Shown: positions 9,633-20,890 of the stretch, in pieces
How positions within the stretch are numbered: the first letter of the stretch is position 1
Layout: each line of letters starts with the position of its first letter
NCBI RefSeq assembly: GCF_900095205.1
Contig: NZ_LT606951.1
Span: 496,001 to 560,000 of the forward strand
Reading direction: 5' to 3'
Origin: Polynucleobacter necessarius
GTDB taxonomy: Bacteria > Pseudomonadota > Gammaproteobacteria > Burkholderiales > Burkholderiaceae
Length of the DNA: 64,000 bases
Notes under the pieces: model-generated
What the model saw: only the letters and a program-made list of their open reading frames with translations
The model's database searches: none
Told to the model about the DNA's origin: nothing
Translations under genes and position numbers: made by a program

Positions 9633-12347
9633 ATGGAACAAGCCGCTAAAGAAACATTACCAATATCCCTCGAAGACGAAATGCGGCGGTCCTATTTGGA
9701 CTACGCAATGAGCGTCATCGTCGGCAGAGCCCTGCCAGATGTGCGTGATGGCCTCAAACCGGTTCATCGTCGGGTCTTATTCGCGATGTATGAATTAAAC
9801 AACGATTGGAACCGAGCTTACAAAAAATCTGCCCGTATAGTTGGCGATGTAATCGGTAAATACCACCCGCATGGCGATTCTGCGGTCTATGACACGATCG
9901 TTCGTATGGCTCAAGACTTCTCTCTGCGCTATATGCTGGTTGACGGGCAGGGTAACTTTGGCTCCGTAGACGGTGATAACGCTGCTGCAATGCGATACAC
10001 CGAGATCCGCCTCCGCAAGATCGCACATGAGCTTTTGGCTGATTTAGACAAGGAAACGGTCGATTTTGGGCCAAATTACGACGGTAGCGAGAAAGAACCG
10101 CTGATTCTGCCTGCCAAAGTGCCTAATTTGCTCATAAATGGCAGTTCTGGCATTGCTGTAGGCATGGCCACCAATATTCCTCCCCATAACCTGGACGAGG
10201 TCGTTACAGCCTGTTTACACGTACTACACAACCCAGAATGCACGATTGATGAGCTCATTGAGATCATTCCGGCACCAGATTTCCCGACCGCCGGCATTAT
10301 TTATGGCGTTCAAGGGGTTCGCGAGGGCTATCGAACTGGTCGTGATCGCGTGGTTATGCGAGCTAAGACTCACTTTGAAGGCTTGGATAAGGGTGCGCGT
10401 CAGGCCATCATCGTTGATGAGTTGCCATACCAGGTAAATAAAAAGAACCTGCTTGAGCGCATTGCCGAGTTGGTGAATGAGAAAAAAGTAGAAGGTATTT
10501 CTGATTTGCGTGACGAATCAGATAAGTCCGGTATGCGCGTTGTTATTGAATTGAAGCGTGGTGAAGTGCCGGAAGTCGTTCTCAATAATTTGTATAAGAG
10601 TACTCAGTTACAAGATAACTTTGGTATGAACATGGTGGCATTGGTGGATAACCAACCACGCTTGTTGAACTTGAAGCAAATGCTCGAGTACTTCTTGCAG
10701 CATCGTCGTGAAGTGGTTACACGTCGTACGATTTTTGAACTACGTAAAGCACGTGATCGTGGTCATGTCTTAGAAGGTTTGGCAGTTGCATTGGCAAACA
10801 TTGATGAGTTCATTGCACTCATTAAAGCTGCGGCAAATCCAATGATTGCGAAGCAAGAGTTGATGGGTAAAGCATGGGACTCATCCATGGTGCGTGAGAT
10901 GTTAGCGCGAGCTGAGACGGATACTCCAGGTGGCCGCAACGCTTATCGTCCAGAAGGCTTGTTGCCTGAGTACGGCATGCAAACAACAGGTTTATATCGT
11001 CTCTCAGATAGTCAAGCACAAGAGATTTTGCAGATGCGCTTGCAACGTCTGACTGGTCTTGAGCAGGACAAGATTGTTAACGAATACAAAGAAGTCATGG
11101 CAGAAATTTCTGACTTGCTTGATTTATTAGCCAAGCCAGAACGTGTCACTCAAGTCATTGAATCTGAGTTGAAGGAAGTGCAGGCTGAATTTGGGGTTGC
11201 TGGTGGTGATAGCGGTCGTCGTTCATTTATTGAAATGAATGCAACCGAGCTCTTCACTGAAGATTTGATTACACCGCAAGATATGGTGGTGACACTTTCA
11301 CATACTGGTTATATGAAGAGTCAGCCACTGAGTGAATACCGCGCGCAAAAACGTGGTGGTCGTGGCAAGCAAGCGGTAGCTACAAAAGATGAAGATTGGA
11401 TTGACACTTTATTCGTAGCAAATACACATGACACGATTTTGTGCTTTTCCGATCGTGGCCGTATGTATTGGCTTAAAGTTTGGGAAGTGCCACAAGGTAG
11501 TCGTACCTCACGCGGTAAACCAATCGTCAACATGTTCCCGCTGATTGAAGGCGAGAAGATCACAGTGATTCTGCCTATTAAGGGTTATCAAGACGACCAG
11601 TATGTATTTATGGCTACTAGCTTGGGAACTGTGAAAAAGACGCGCTTGTCTGATTTCTCTAACCCACGTAAAGCCGGCATTATTGCTGTCGATCTAAATG
11701 AGAGCGACTTCTTGGTTGGTGCGGCGATTACCGATGGTCAGCACGATGTCATGCTGTTCTCTGATGCTGGTAAAGCAGTGCGCTTTGATGAGAATGATGT
11801 TCGACCGATGGGTCGTACTGCACGCGGTGTGCGCGGTATGAACTTAGGTGACGGTCATCAAGTAATCGCCATGTTGGTTGCGCCTGCTGAAGCAGCAGAA
11901 GGTGCTGAAGCTGTTGTTGTAGATACGAGTGGCATTGTTATTCCAAGTAGCGTGTTAACTGTGACAGAAAATGGTTACGGCAAACGTACTCCGATTACCG
12001 AATACACACGTCATGGTCGTGGCACTAAAGGTATGATCGCCATCCAAACTTCCGAGCGTAATGGCAAGGTAGTTGCTGCAGCACTAGTATCACCAGAAGA
12101 TCAAATTATGTTGATCACTACTGGTGGGGTCCTGGTACGCACCCGTGTTTCAGAAATTCAGGAGATGGGTCGCGCTACTCAAGGTGTCACTTTGATTAAC
12201 GTAGATGAGGGAACTCGCTTATCAGGCTTACAGCGTATTGCTGAGAGTGATTCTAATGATGAGGGTGATGTTGATGATGCAGAAGAAGGCGGTGTATCTG
12301 CAGATCCAGCAACCGACTCGAATGACAATACGGCAGGTGACGCTTAA
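9633..12347 (+). CDS. gyrA: DNA gyrase subunit A
   Basis: The 904-residue product is full-length GyrA, the breakage-reunion subunit of the type II topoisomerase that introduces negative supercoils. The winged-helix domain contains [17 protein letters not shown]; the serine and aspartate at the quinolone-resistance positions are the sensitive-type residues. The catalytic tyrosine lies in [11 protein letters not shown]. The C-terminal beta-pinwheel carries the GyrA-box QKRGGRGK near residue 570, and the tail is acidic ([15 protein letters not shown]). There are no lesions over 2.7 kb, in contrast with the accessory regions. The short upstream region at 9479-9632 must hold divergent promoters for gyrA and the ompA-like gene; I could not place them convincingly. 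Confidence 0.97.
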   Translation: MEQAAKETLPISLEDEMRRSYLDYAMSVIVGRALPDVRDGLKPVHRRVLFAMYELNNDWNRAYKKSARIVGDVIGKYHPHGDSAVYDTIVRMAQDFSLRYMLVDGQGNFGSVDGDNAAAMRYTEIRLRKIAHELLADLDKETVDFGPNYDGSEKEPLILPAKVPNLLINGSSGIAVGMATNIPPHNLDEVVTACLHVLHNPECTIDELIEIIPAPDFPTAGIIYGVQGVREGYRTGRDRVVMRAKTHFEGLDKGARQAIIVDELPYQVNKKNLLERIAELVNEKKVEGISDLRDESDKSGMRVVIELKRGEVPEVVLNNLYKSTQLQDNFGMNMVALVDNQPRLLNLKQMLEYFLQHRREVVTRRTIFELRKARDRGHVLEGLAVALANIDEFIALIKAAANPMIAKQELMGKAWDSSMVREMLARAETDTPGGRNAYRPEGLLPEYGMQTTGLYRLSDSQAQEILQMRLQRLTGLEQDKIVNEYKEVMAEISDLLDLLAKPERVTQVIESELKEVQAEFGVAGGDSGRRSFIEMNATELFTEDLITPQDMVVTLSHTGYMKSQPLSEYRAQKRGGRGKQAVATKDEDWIDTLFVANTHDTILCFSDRGRMYWLKVWEVPQGSRTSRGKPIVNMFPLIEGEKITVILPIKGYQDDQYVFMATSLGTVKKTRLSDFSNPRKAGIIAVDLNESDFLVGAAITDGQHDVMLFSDAGKAVRFDENDVRPMGRTARGVRGMNLGDGHQVIAMLVAPAEAAEGAEAVVVDTSGIVIPSSVLTVTENGYGKRTPITEYTRHGRGTKGMIAIQTSERNGKVVAAALVSPEDQIMLITTGGVLVRTRVSEIQEMGRATQGVTLINVDEGTRLSGLQRIAESDSNDEGDVDDAEEGGVSADPATDSNDNTAGDA

Positions 12348-12373
12348 GCGCCACTCTTTAACTAGAGCACCTT

Positions 12374-13471
12374 ATGACTTTTGACCGCCGCATTTTTAAT
12401 TTTGCTGCGGGACCCGCTACCTTACCTGAAGAGGTATTGAAGCAAGTTGCTGATGAGATGTTGAATTGGCGTGGTCTCGGTACTAGCGTGATGGAAATCA
12501 GTCATCGTAGTAAAGAATTCATGGAAGTGTATGAAGAGGTTATTCAAGACCTTCGTACCTTGATGAATATTCCTGACTCCTACGAAATTTTGCTTTTGCA
12601 GGGCGGTGGCCTTGGTCAAAATGCTGCCATTCCCATGAATCTGATGCCCTTGGCAAAGAATGGCCCTAGGGCTGATTTTATCGTTACTGGTGTTTGGTCA
12701 GAAAAGTCATTTAAAGAGGCCCAGAAGTATGGTGTAGCAAACTTAGCAGCCTCTTCTTCTGCTGAAAAATTTAATACGATTCCAGCAAGGTCTTCGTGGC
12801 AGTTATCAAGCGATGCAGCTTATGTGCATTACTGTGCTAATGAAACCATTGGCGGCGTGGAATTTCCGGATGTGCCAGATGTCGGCAACATTCCATTGGT
12901 TGCAGATATTTCTAGCAATATCCTTTCCAAAGAAATGGATGTTACTAAGTGCGCAGTATGGTTTGGTGGTGCACAAAAAAATATTGGTCCATCAGGTGTA
13001 ACGATAGTGATCGTTCGCAAAGATTTAATTGGCAATAGTATGGGTATCACTCCCACGATCTGGGATTGGTCTGTGCAATCCAATACCCAATCCATGATTA
13101 ATACCCCGCCAACGTTTTCAATCTATATGGCTGGCTTGGTCTTTAAGTGGTTGTTGAAGCAAGGCGGCGTGAAAGTGATTGAACATCGCAATCAAGAAAA
13201 AGCTGATTTATTCTACAACTTTTTAGATCAAAGTAGCTTGTATGAGAATCGTGTTGCTAAGGAATATCGCTCACGCATGAACGTCACTTTTTTCCTCAAG
13301 GACGAGAGTCTGAACGCAGAGTTTTTGGCGCAATCGAATGCGACAGGCTTAGTGGCTTTACGTGGTCATAAGGCTGCTGGCGGTATACGTGCCAGCATCT
13401 ATAACGCAATGCCAATTGAAGGTGTAAAAGCCTTGGTTGAATTCATGCGCGACTTTGAAAGGCGGGTTTAA
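12374..13471 (+). CDS. serC: Phosphoserine aminotransferase
   Basis: The 365-residue protein begins FNFAAGPATLPEEVL, the typical SerC opening, and has the PLP lysine in FGGAQKNIGPSGVT (about residue 200). It converts 3-phosphohydroxypyruvate to phosphoserine, and in many bacteria also serves pyridoxal phosphate synthesis. Its stop codon overlaps the ATG of pheA by one base (TAATG), so translation is coupled. It is the first member of an amino-acid biosynthesis run that continues to cmk. Confidence 0.96.
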   Translation: MTFDRRIFNFAAGPATLPEEVLKQVADEMLNWRGLGTSVMEISHRSKEFMEVYEEVIQDLRTLMNIPDSYEILLLQGGGLGQNAAIPMNLMPLAKNGPRADFIVTGVWSEKSFKEAQKYGVANLAASSSAEKFNTIPARSSWQLSSDAAYVHYCANETIGGVEFPDVPDVGNIPLVADISSNILSKEMDVTKCAVWFGGAQKNIGPSGVTIVIVRKDLIGNSMGITPTIWDWSVQSNTQSMINTPPTFSIYMAGLVFKWLLKQGGVKVIEHRNQEKADLFYNFLDQSSLYENRVAKEYRSRMNVTFFLKDESLNAEFLAQSNATGLVALRGHKAAGGIRASIYNAMPIEGVKALVEFMRDFERRV

Positions 13472-14550
13472 TGAGTACTGAAGAACAGCGCCTAGCTCCT
13501 TTGCGGGAAAAAATTGATGCATTGGATGCACAGATTCTTGATTTACTAACGCAACGCGCCAGAGCGGCGCAAGAGGTTGGTCATGTCAAAGGTGGATTTG
13601 CTTCTCCAGTCTTTCGTCCAGAGCGCGAGCGCCAAGTTGTAGCGCGTCTTCAAGAAATCAATCAAGGCCCATTGTTGCCCGATGGCATTGCTGCAATCTG
13701 GCGTGAAGTGATGTCAGCATGCAGGGCCTTAGAGGCGCATCAAACGATTGCTTACCTTGGTCCAGTAGGAACATTTTCTGAGCAAGCGGCACAAACCTAT
13801 TTTGGCCATTCGATAGCTGGCTTGCCATGCGCAAGTTTGGATGAAGTGTTTGAAGTGGTGGAGAAAGGGGCGGCGCAATTTGGCGTTGTTCCGGTTGAGA
13901 ACTCCAGCGAGGGCGCTATCTCACGCACATTAGATTTGTTATTAGACTCGTCCATGCGCATTAGTGGCGAAGTGGTTCTGCCGATTCGTCATCATTTGTT
14001 AACGAAGAGCGGTAATTTGGATGGGGTCACAACAGTCTGTGCTCATGCCCAGGCACTAGCACAGTGCCAGCAATGGCTAAGTACGTATGCCCCCCAATTA
14101 AAGCGTCAAGCCGTAAGTAGCAATGCAGAAGCGGCACGTTTAGCTGCTGAGGATGCTACTTTGGCTGCAATTGCAGGGAATCCTGCGCAAGAAGTATATG
14201 GCTTGCAAGCTGTTGCTGCGCAGATTCAGGATGATGCTCATAATCGAACCCGTTTTGTCGTAGTAGGAAACTATGCTTGTCAATCAACCGGAAAAGATCA
14301 AACTTCTTTGGTACTCTTGGTTGATAACCAGCCAGGTGCGGTCTACCGTTTATTAGCACCCCTAGCTAAGCATGGGGTGTCAATGAATCGCTTTGAATCC
14401 CGCCCTGCACGCAAAGGAACTTGGGAATATCACTTTTATATCGATATCGCTGGTCATGCAGATGATGAGAAGGTGGTGAAAGCACTTGAGGAGTTAAAAG
14501 GGGTTGCTGCTTTCTATAAGAATTTAGGTTCTTATCCCCACTCTGCTTAA
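13471..14550 (+). CDS. pheA: Bifunctional chorismate mutase / prephenate dehydratase
   Basis: The 359-residue P-protein makes phenylpyruvate from chorismate. The N-terminal chorismate mutase helices (residues about 5-90) include LREKIDALDAQILDLLTQRA. The prephenate dehydratase domain starts at YLGPVGTFSEQAA and contains VPVENSSEGAISRTLDLL and the catalytic NRTRFVVVG. The C-terminal ACT domain has the phenylalanine-sensing ESRPARKGTWEY motif, so feedback inhibition by phenylalanine should be retained. It is translationally coupled to serC. Confidence 0.96.
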   Translation: MSTEEQRLAPLREKIDALDAQILDLLTQRARAAQEVGHVKGGFASPVFRPERERQVVARLQEINQGPLLPDGIAAIWREVMSACRALEAHQTIAYLGPVGTFSEQAAQTYFGHSIAGLPCASLDEVFEVVEKGAAQFGVVPVENSSEGAISRTLDLLLDSSMRISGEVVLPIRHHLLTKSGNLDGVTTVCAHAQALAQCQQWLSTYAPQLKRQAVSSNAEAARLAAEDATLAAIAGNPAQEVYGLQAVAAQIQDDAHNRTRFVVVGNYACQSTGKDQTSLVLLVDNQPGAVYRLLAPLAKHGVSMNRFESRPARKGTWEYHFYIDIAGHADDEKVVKALEELKGVAAFYKNLGSYPHSA

Positions 14551-14603
14551 GTTGGCAAAAGATTAAAAAGATCAATTAAAAAATATATTTAGTAAAAGTT
14601 CGA

Positions 14604-15728
14604 ATGACATCAAAGATTGGCTTAAAACATATTCACGCAATTGCCCCCTATGTTGGTGGTCGACCAATTAGCGAAGTAGCGCGTGAGTATGGTTTGGATG
14701 AAAGCAAGATTGTGAAACTGGCTTCCAATGAAAATCCTTTGGGGATGCCAAAGTCTGCGCAAGACGCCATGCTTAGAGCGGCTAGTGATTTGGGTCGTTA
14801 TCCGGACTCCAATGGATTTGAGCTTAAAAATGTACTTGCAGCACGCTTAGGGGTTCCAACTGATTGGATAACCTTGGGTAATGGCAGTAACGACATCCTA
14901 GAATTAGCCGCCCGTGCTGCCGCGCAGGCAGGCGATGAAGTGATTTTTTCTAATCATGCTTTTGCTGTTTATCCGCTCGCTACTCAGGCTATTGGTGCTA
15001 AAGCAGTTGAAGTTGCCGCAACCGATGCTTATGGTCATGACTTACCAGCGATGGTAAATGCAATTAAAGCATCTGGTGATAAAGCTAAGCTCGTGTTTGT
15101 GGCTAACCCAAATAATCCAACTGGAAGTTATTTGACTGCCAAAGAGATTGAGGATTTTTTAGTGGCAGTGCCATCCAATGTGGTGGTTGTCCTTGATGAA
15201 GCCTATAACGAATACCTTTCCCCAGAGCAACGATACGATGCCATTGCATGGGTAAAGCGTTTTCCTAATATGATTTTGTCGCGTAGCTTCTCAAAGGCTT
15301 ATGGCTTGGCTGGTTTGCGTATTGGGTATGGTATTGCCCAGCCCCATCTCACAGATTTGCTTAACCGTATACGTCAACCATTTAACGTGAATAGTCTTGC
15401 TCAAGTAGCAGCGATTGCGGCATTTCAAGATCAAGAATTCTTACAACAAGGGTTTGAGTTGAATCGCGCTGGCTACGAGCAACTAACACAGGCTTTCGAT
15501 GAATTGGGTTTGAGGTACTTACCTTCCGCTGGCAACTTTGTGTTGGTTAAGGTTGGTGATGATGATCAAGCGGGCGTACGCATTAACCTAGAGTTGCTTA
15601 AGCGCGGCATTATTGTTCGTCCTGTCGGTAATTATGGCTTGCCACAATGGCTACGTATTTCAATTGGCTTGCCAGAAGAAAATGCGGCATTTATTGATGC
15701 GTTAAAAGCAGTCCTTAATCAACAATAA
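14604..15728 (+). CDS. hisC: Histidinol-phosphate aminotransferase
   Basis: This 374-residue type I PLP aminotransferase has ASNENPLGMPKSA near the N-terminus, the NPNNPTGSY substrate loop and the PLP lysine in SRSFSKAYGLAGLRIGYG. HisC transaminates imidazole acetol phosphate. In this pheA-hisC-tyrA setting it may also transaminate aromatic keto acids, as some paralogues do; that is inference from context. It starts 54 bases after pheA with its own weak ribosome-binding region. Confidence 0.92.
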   Translation: MTSKIGLKHIHAIAPYVGGRPISEVAREYGLDESKIVKLASNENPLGMPKSAQDAMLRAASDLGRYPDSNGFELKNVLAARLGVPTDWITLGNGSNDILELAARAAAQAGDEVIFSNHAFAVYPLATQAIGAKAVEVAATDAYGHDLPAMVNAIKASGDKAKLVFVANPNNPTGSYLTAKEIEDFLVAVPSNVVVVLDEAYNEYLSPEQRYDAIAWVKRFPNMILSRSFSKAYGLAGLRIGYGIAQPHLTDLLNRIRQPFNVNSLAQVAAIAAFQDQEFLQQGFELNRAGYEQLTQAFDELGLRYLPSAGNFVLVKVGDDDQAGVRINLELLKRGIIVRPVGNYGLPQWLRISIGLPEENAAFIDALKAVLNQQ

Positions 15729-15743
15729 GCTAGCAGATTGTTG

Positions 15744-16625
15744 ATGACTATTATTAATCCCGCAAGTAATTACGGCACTGTCATCATCGTAGGGGTTGGC
15801 TTGATTGGTGCCTCCTTGGGTTTAGCGCTTAAACAGGCTGGTGTTGTTAATAGAGTTTTAGGCGTCGGACGCAGTAAAGAAAATTTAGATCAAGCGCAGA
15901 AGATGGGGGCGATTGATACGGTTGTGGATTTGGTTGAGGCTGCCAAACAATCTGATGTGATTGTCCTTTGCGTGCCGGTTGCGCAAATGCGCGCTGCATT
16001 TGAAGTGATGGAGCCTCATCTTGAGTCGCGCACCATGATCACAGATGCGGGCAGCACTAAGGGCGATGTGATTTTGGCTGCAAAAGAAGTGCTGGGCAAA
16101 AAAGCGTGCCAATTTGTGCCGGCGCATCCGATTGCAGGCGGTGCACAATATGGTGCAAGTGCTGCTAAGTCAGATTTATTTCAAGGTAAGCAAACTATTA
16201 TTTGTCCCTTACAAGAAAACTCTCCTGAAGATACAACTTTGATTACTGGGTTTTGGGAATCCGTAGGATCGGTAGTAAAAAAGATCGGTAGCGTAGAGCA
16301 CGATGCGATCTATGCTGCTGTATCTCACTTGCCACATATCCTGTCTTATGCCTTGATGGCTAGCGTAGTGAACTCAGAAGATGCAGATCAAAAGTTGAGT
16401 TATGTTGGTGCTGGCTTTAAGGACTTCACACGTATCGCTGCCTCTAGTCCTGAAATGTGGCGTGATATTTGTTTGGGAAATCGCACGGCTATTTTGAAAG
16501 AGCTCGATCAATACCTTTTGATCGTCAATCATATGCGTAAGTTGATTGCCGAAAGCGATGGCGTTGGATTAGAAAAATTATTCAATAAGGCCAGTAAGGC
16601 ACGTCAAGATTTGGATGTGCTTTGA
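15744..16625 (+). CDS. tyrA: Prephenate dehydrogenase
   Basis: The 293-residue NAD(P)-dependent enzyme makes 4-hydroxyphenylpyruvate. The nucleotide-binding motif is [18 protein letters not shown]. The catalytic region includes DAGSTKGDV and PAHPIAGG, the latter with the conserved histidine. Two TTG codons precede the ATG at 15744; I chose the ATG because the protein then begins close to the usual family start. There is no ACT domain, unlike some homologues. The stop overlaps the ATG of aroA by one base. Confidence 0.94.
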   Translation: MTIINPASNYGTVIIVGVGLIGASLGLALKQAGVVNRVLGVGRSKENLDQAQKMGAIDTVVDLVEAAKQSDVIVLCVPVAQMRAAFEVMEPHLESRTMITDAGSTKGDVILAAKEVLGKKACQFVPAHPIAGGAQYGASAAKSDLFQGKQTIICPLQENSPEDTTLITGFWESVGSVVKKIGSVEHDAIYAAVSHLPHILSYALMASVVNSEDADQKLSYVGAGFKDFTRIAASSPEMWRDICLGNRTAILKELDQYLLIVNHMRKLIAESDGVGLEKLFNKASKARQDLDVL

Positions 16626-17953
16626 TGGGCGGTTTACCAGATGTCAGAGTTGGACCGCTGAAACGCGCACATGGTTCCATTGTGTTGCCGGGCTCCAAAA
16701 GTATTTCAAATCGCGTACTTTTATTGGCAGCACTCTCATCGGGAACCACAACGTTAAAAAATTTGCTAGATGCAGACGATACGCAAGTGATGCGCAATGC
16801 TTTGTGTCAACTCGGATTAACGGTTACTGATCAACTCAATCAAGTCTGCGTAGTTGAGGGCTGCGGTGGCAAATTTCCAGTTCAAGAGGCTGACCTCTTT
16901 TTGGGCAATGCTGGCACTGCGATGCGCCCATTAACTGCCGCTTTAGCAATGCAGGGTGGTAATTACCGTTTATCCGGCGTGGCACGTATGCACGAAAGAC
17001 CGATACGAGACTTGGTTGATGGATTTCGCCAAGTGGGGGCGAAGATTGAATACGAATTACAAGAAGGCTACCCACCGATCAAAATATTAGCGGCGGATAT
17101 TCAAATTCAGAATGTAGTTAAAGTACGCGGAGATGTATCAAGCCAATTTTTAACTGCATTACTCATGGCATTACCTTTAGTGGCAACCGATCCTATCCGC
17201 ATTGAAGTGATAGGCGAGTCGATTTCTCGTCCTTATATCGATATCACTTTGAAATTAATGGCCCGTTTTGGCGTGAACGTCGCATGTCCTGATATGCAAT
17301 CGTTCATTATTCCTGCAAAAACATCTGATGCTGTTTACAAGAGTCCAGGTCAGCTATCGGTAGAGGGCGATGCTTCATCTGCATCATATTTCTTGGCTCT
17401 TGGAGCTATCGGCAGGGGCCCAGTAAAGGTTCTAGGTGTTGGTAACGACAGTATTCAAGGGGATGTCGCATTTGCTGATGCTCTTGCTTTAATGGGCGCC
17501 AATATTTCCGCTGGTGAGGATTGGATTGAAGTGTCTGGCGTGAAAAATGCAAATGGAAAACTCAATGGCATCACGCTTGATTGCACTGAAATTCCAGATG
17601 CAGCAATGACGCTTGCAGTTGCAGCGTTGTTTGCTGATGGACCAACCCGCTTAAACAATATAGCTAGTTGGCGTGTGAAAGAAACTGATCGCATTGCAGC
17701 GATGGCAAAAGAGTTAAAAAAAGTTGGCGCAATCGTGGAAGAGGGTGCCGATTACATTGTTGTTCAAGCTCCCGCCTCACCAAATGACTGGAAGTCGCCG
17801 AGCGAAGGTATTGATACTTACGATGATCATCGTATGGCGATGTGTTTTTCACTTGCTGCGTTTGGTCCGAATGCACTCAAGATCAACGATCCCAACTGCG
17901 TGGCTAAAACTTTTCCAACCTACTTCACAGAATTTTCCAAGGTAGTGAACTAA
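16625..17953 (+). CDS. aroA: 3-phosphoshikimate 1-carboxyvinyltransferase (EPSP synthase)
   Basis: The 442-residue product has all EPSP synthase landmarks: [37 protein letters not shown], the phosphate-binding [15 protein letters not shown] and DDHRMAM near the C-terminus. It makes the precursor of chorismate in the shikimate pathway. A TTG at 16622 is in frame, but the ATG at 16625, coupled to tyrA through TGATG, is the likelier start. It is intact and of normal length. Confidence 0.96.
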   Translation: MGGLPDVRVGPLKRAHGSIVLPGSKSISNRVLLLAALSSGTTTLKNLLDADDTQVMRNALCQLGLTVTDQLNQVCVVEGCGGKFPVQEADLFLGNAGTAMRPLTAALAMQGGNYRLSGVARMHERPIRDLVDGFRQVGAKIEYELQEGYPPIKILAADIQIQNVVKVRGDVSSQFLTALLMALPLVATDPIRIEVIGESISRPYIDITLKLMARFGVNVACPDMQSFIIPAKTSDAVYKSPGQLSVEGDASSASYFLALGAIGRGPVKVLGVGNDSIQGDVAFADALALMGANISAGEDWIEVSGVKNANGKLNGITLDCTEIPDAAMTLAVAALFADGPTRLNNIASWRVKETDRIAAMAKELKKVGAIVEEGADYIVVQAPASPNDWKSPSEGIDTYDDHRMAMCFSLAAFGPNALKINDPNCVAKTFPTYFTEFSKVVN

Positions 17954-17957
17954 GTTC

Positions 17958-18620
17958 ATGGGCCCTTTTCTAGTTATTACAATTGACGGACCCACCGCTT
18001 CAGGTAAGGGTACGGTTGCCTCCTTGGTGGCAGAAAAGTTGGGATTTCATTATTTGGATAGCGGAGCGCTTTATCGCTTAGTTGCTTTGGCTAGCGAGAA
18101 ACAGGGCGTAGACGTCAAAAATGGCTCAGAGTTAGGCCTTTTAGTTCCTAAGCTATTGATTTCATTCAAAAATAATCTAATTTTTCTCAATGGCGACGAC
18201 GTTACTGAGGCTATTCGTACAGAAAGCATCGGTTTGAGAGCTTCTGCTTTAGCTGTTCATCCAGAGGTGCGGTCTGCTTTGGTGGGGCTGCAACGTAGTT
18301 TTCGCCAATCTCCAGGTTTGGTGGCTGATGGCAGGGATATGGCCAGTGTCATCTTTCCAGATGCGGTTTTGAAGGTTTTCTTGACTGCAACTGCTGCAGC
18401 TAGAGCCGAGCGTCGCTATAAGCAATTGATAGCTAAGGGAATTTCTGCTAAACTTGAGGACTTGCTGCAAGATTTGCAGGAGCGCGATGCTAGAGACAGT
18501 AGTCGAGGCGCCGCACCCTTGTTGGTTGCAGATGGTGCAAAAGTGCTTGAAACATCAGATTTATCGATTGAACAAGCCGTTAAGACAGTTTTAGATTGGT
18601 ATCAATCTTCAATGACTTAG
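17958..18620 (+). CDS. cmk: Cytidylate kinase
   Basis: The 220-residue kinase phosphorylates CMP and dCMP. The P-loop [16 protein letters not shown] is at residues 7-22, followed by [12 protein letters not shown] and the [13 protein letters not shown] segment; ERDARDSSR lies in the lid region. Cmk upstream of rpsA is a widespread arrangement. It starts four bases after aroA and ends the amino-acid run. Confidence 0.95.
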   Translation: MGPFLVITIDGPTASGKGTVASLVAEKLGFHYLDSGALYRLVALASEKQGVDVKNGSELGLLVPKLLISFKNNLIFLNGDDVTEAIRTESIGLRASALAVHPEVRSALVGLQRSFRQSPGLVADGRDMASVIFPDAVLKVFLTATAAARAERRYKQLIAKGISAKLEDLLQDLQERDARDSSRGAAPLLVADGAKVLETSDLSIEQAVKTVLDWYQSSMT

Positions 18621-18661
18621 TTTTGTATGTAGTTGGCTGTAGGTAGTAGTTTTGGTGTCTT

Positions 18662-18740
18662 AAGAAACTCCACAACGCGATCATTTCATAAGCGTGTTTC
18701 TTTAGGGCTTTTTAACCTAACCCGTCAGGCCTTCTGGCGG
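18662..18740 (+). promoter_or_regulatory. Two stem-loops in the rpsA leader
   Basis: The 136-base gap between cmk and rpsA holds two hairpins. The first pairs AAGAAAC with GTTTCTT and ACGC with GCGT (18662-18702) and is followed by a short T-run. The second is a seven-pair stem, CCGTCAG/CTGGCGG with loop GCCTT (18722-18740), ending 16 bases before the rpsA ATG. In enterobacteria the rpsA leader folds to allow autoregulation by S1. An analogous role here is inference from position. Confidence 0.45.
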
Positions 18741-18756
18741 CACAAAGTGAATACAC

Positions 18757-20430
18757 ATGTCTGAATCATTTGCAGAATTATTTGAAGAATCATTAACCCG
18801 TTCGAATATGAAGACCGGCCAAGTTATTTCGGCTGAAGTTCTTCGCATCGACCATAACTTCGTCGTTGTTAACGCCGGCTTAAAGTCTGAAGCGTTTATT
18901 CCTGTTGAAGAATTCCATAACGACGCTGGCGAGATTGAAGTAGCTCCTGGCGATTTCGTTTCTGTTGCTATCGACGCTCTTGAGAACGGCTATGGCGACA
19001 CCATCCTTTCCCGTGATAAAGCAAAACGCTTAGCTTCATGGATGAATTTGGAAAAAGCGCTCGAGCAAGCTGAGATCGTTACCGGTACCGTTACTGGTAA
19101 GGTTAAAGGCGGCTTGACTGTCATGGTTAACGGTATCCGCACATTCTTGCCTGGATCACTCGTTGATACACGCCCAATCAAAGACACCAGCCCTTACGAA
19201 GGTAAGACGATGGAGTTCAAGGTTATCAAGCTCGACCGTAAGCGTAACAACGTAGTGTTGTCACGTCGTGCAGTGGTTGAAGCTAGCCAAGGTGAAGAGC
19301 GCGCTAAGTTGATGTCTAACCTTAAAGGAGGTGCAGTGGTTACTGGCCTCGTTAAGAACATCACTGATTACGGCGCATTCGTTGACCTCGGTGGTATCGA
19401 TGGCCTCTTGCACATTACTGACTTGGCATGGCGTCGTGTGCGTCACCCAAGCGAGATGTTGACTGTTGGTCAAGAAGTTACCGCTAAGATTTTGAAATTC
19501 GACCAAGAGAAGAACCGTGTTTCACTCGGCGTGAAGCAGCTTGGTGATGATCCATGGGTTGGCATCGCTCGTCGTTACCCACCGAATACTCGTTTATTCG
19601 GCAAAGTAACTGATTTGACTGACTACGGTGCATTCGTTGAAATCGAATCTGGTATCGAAGGTTTGGTACACGTTTCTGAAATGGATTGGACTAATAAAAA
19701 TGTTGCTCCAAGTAAAGCAACTGCATTGGGTACCGAAGTTGAAGTAATGGTTCTCGATATTGATGAAGACAAGCGTCGTATTAGCTTAGGCATCAAGCAG
19801 TGCAAAGCAAATCCATGGGAAGAGTTTGCACGTTCACAGCGAAAAGGCGACAAGTTGTCTGGCGCGATCAAGTCTATTACCGACTTTGGCGTGTTCATTG
19901 GTTTGCCTGGCGGTATCGACGGTTTAGTTCACCTCTCCGACCTCTCGTGGAATGAGCCAGGCGAAGAAGCTGTTAAGAAATACAAGAAAGGTGATGAAGT
20001 TGAAGCCACTGTATTGGCAATTGATGTTGAGAAAGAGCGTATCTCTCTCGGTATCAAGCAATTGTCTGGCGACCCTTTCAATAACTACACATCCGTTAAC
20101 GACAAAGGTGCTCTAGTTACTGGTACTGTGAAGGCGGTTGATGCTAAGGGTGCAACAATTCACTTGGCTGATGAAGTTGAAGCTTACTTGCGCGCTTCTG
20201 AGATCTCAACAGATCGTGTTGAAGATGCACGCAATGTATTGAAAGAGGGTGATAGCGTTACTGCAATGATCATTAATATTGATCGCAAGTCACGCGTTAT
20301 CAATCTTTCAATCAAGGCAAAAGACAGCTCTGATCAACAAGATGCAATGAGCAAGCTCCAAGGTGATGCGCAGTCTGGCACTACCAATTTGGGTGCTTTG
20401 TTAAAAGCAAAATTGGATAATCAAGGCTAA
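18757..20430 (+). CDS. rpsA: 30S ribosomal protein S1
   Basis: The 557-residue protein consists of six S1 RNA-binding repeats, for example [58 protein letters not shown] and [19 protein letters not shown]. It unwinds and docks mRNA on the 30S subunit. Length and repeat number match gammaproteobacterial and betaproteobacterial S1. Codon use is strongly biased, as in a highly expressed gene. The gene has its own leader and a strong terminator-like hairpin after it, before ihfB. Confidence 0.97.
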   Translation: MSESFAELFEESLTRSNMKTGQVISAEVLRIDHNFVVVNAGLKSEAFIPVEEFHNDAGEIEVAPGDFVSVAIDALENGYGDTILSRDKAKRLASWMNLEKALEQAEIVTGTVTGKVKGGLTVMVNGIRTFLPGSLVDTRPIKDTSPYEGKTMEFKVIKLDRKRNNVVLSRRAVVEASQGEERAKLMSNLKGGAVVTGLVKNITDYGAFVDLGGIDGLLHITDLAWRRVRHPSEMLTVGQEVTAKILKFDQEKNRVSLGVKQLGDDPWVGIARRYPPNTRLFGKVTDLTDYGAFVEIESGIEGLVHVSEMDWTNKNVAPSKATALGTEVEVMVLDIDEDKRRISLGIKQCKANPWEEFARSQRKGDKLSGAIKSITDFGVFIGLPGGIDGLVHLSDLSWNEPGEEAVKKYKKGDEVEATVLAIDVEKERISLGIKQLSGDPFNNYTSVNDKGALVTGTVKAVDAKGATIHLADEVEAYLRASEISTDRVEDARNVLKEGDSVTAMIINIDRKSRVINLSIKAKDSSDQQDAMSKLQGDAQSGTTNLGALLKAKLDNQG

Positions 20431-20436
20431 ATCAAT

Positions 20437-20471
20437 ATCGCTGTTCTCCATTAGGAGGGTGGCGATTTTTT
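20437..20471 (+). terminator. Rho-independent terminator or attenuator between rpsA and ihfB
   Basis: ATCGC + TGTTCTCC pairs through 13 positions (several G-T) with GGAGGGTG + GCGAT around an ATTA loop and is followed by six Ts. It starts six bases beyond the rpsA stop codon. Some read-through into ihfB is likely, since no other ihfB promoter is obvious in the short gap. Confidence 0.8.
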
Positions 20472-20482
20472 ATTGATAGATC

Positions 20483-20827
20483 ATGACAGATCAAGAGCAA
20501 CAAGCTATTACCCGCTCCGAATTCGTGGAGAGCCTCGCGGAACAATTTCCGCAGCTTTTACCTAAGGATGTTGAGTTGGCAGTAAAAACTTTGCTGGATA
20601 CCATGACTCATGCCTTGGCAGAGGGCAAGCGAATCGAATTACGCGGCGTGGGAAGCTTTGTACTTCACTATCGTCCTGCGCGTACTGGTCGCAATCCAAA
20701 GTCTGGCGAGAAGGTCTTAATTCCAGAAAAACGCGTTCCGCACTTTAAGCCTGGTAAAGAGTTGCGTGAGCGAGTGGATTACAATCCTTTAAAGCAGGCG
20801 GGCCCCAAAGAGGGTTCTGGTGCCTAA
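20483..20827 (+). CDS. ihfB: Integration host factor subunit beta
   Basis: The 114-residue product is an HU/IHF DNA-bending protein. [18 protein letters not shown] aligns with the IHF-beta start, and the DNA-binding arm reads [33 protein letters not shown]. About eight residues precede the usual N-terminus, but no later start codon is available. IHF-beta pairs with IHF-alpha to bend DNA at specific sites. The position rpsA-ihfB-lapB is conserved in proteobacteria. Confidence 0.95.
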   Translation: MTDQEQQAITRSEFVESLAEQFPQLLPKDVELAVKTLLDTMTHALAEGKRIELRGVGSFVLHYRPARTGRNPKSGEKVLIPEKRVPHFKPGKELRERVDYNPLKQAGPKEGSGA

Positions 20828-20890
20828 GATTCAGGCTAAACCTCAGTGGTCCATTCGGGCGGCCATTTTTTTATTTAAATTCAGCGCGCT

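Noticed and set aside
9870..9920. Possible quinolone resistance in gyrA
   Set aside because: The resistance-determining stretch reads GDSAVYD with the serine and aspartate of sensitive enzymes.
20840..20875. Hairpin with T-run between ihfB and lapB
   Set aside because: TGGTC/GGCCA is only five pairs with a G-T, and lapB follows at once, so a full terminator here is doubtful.
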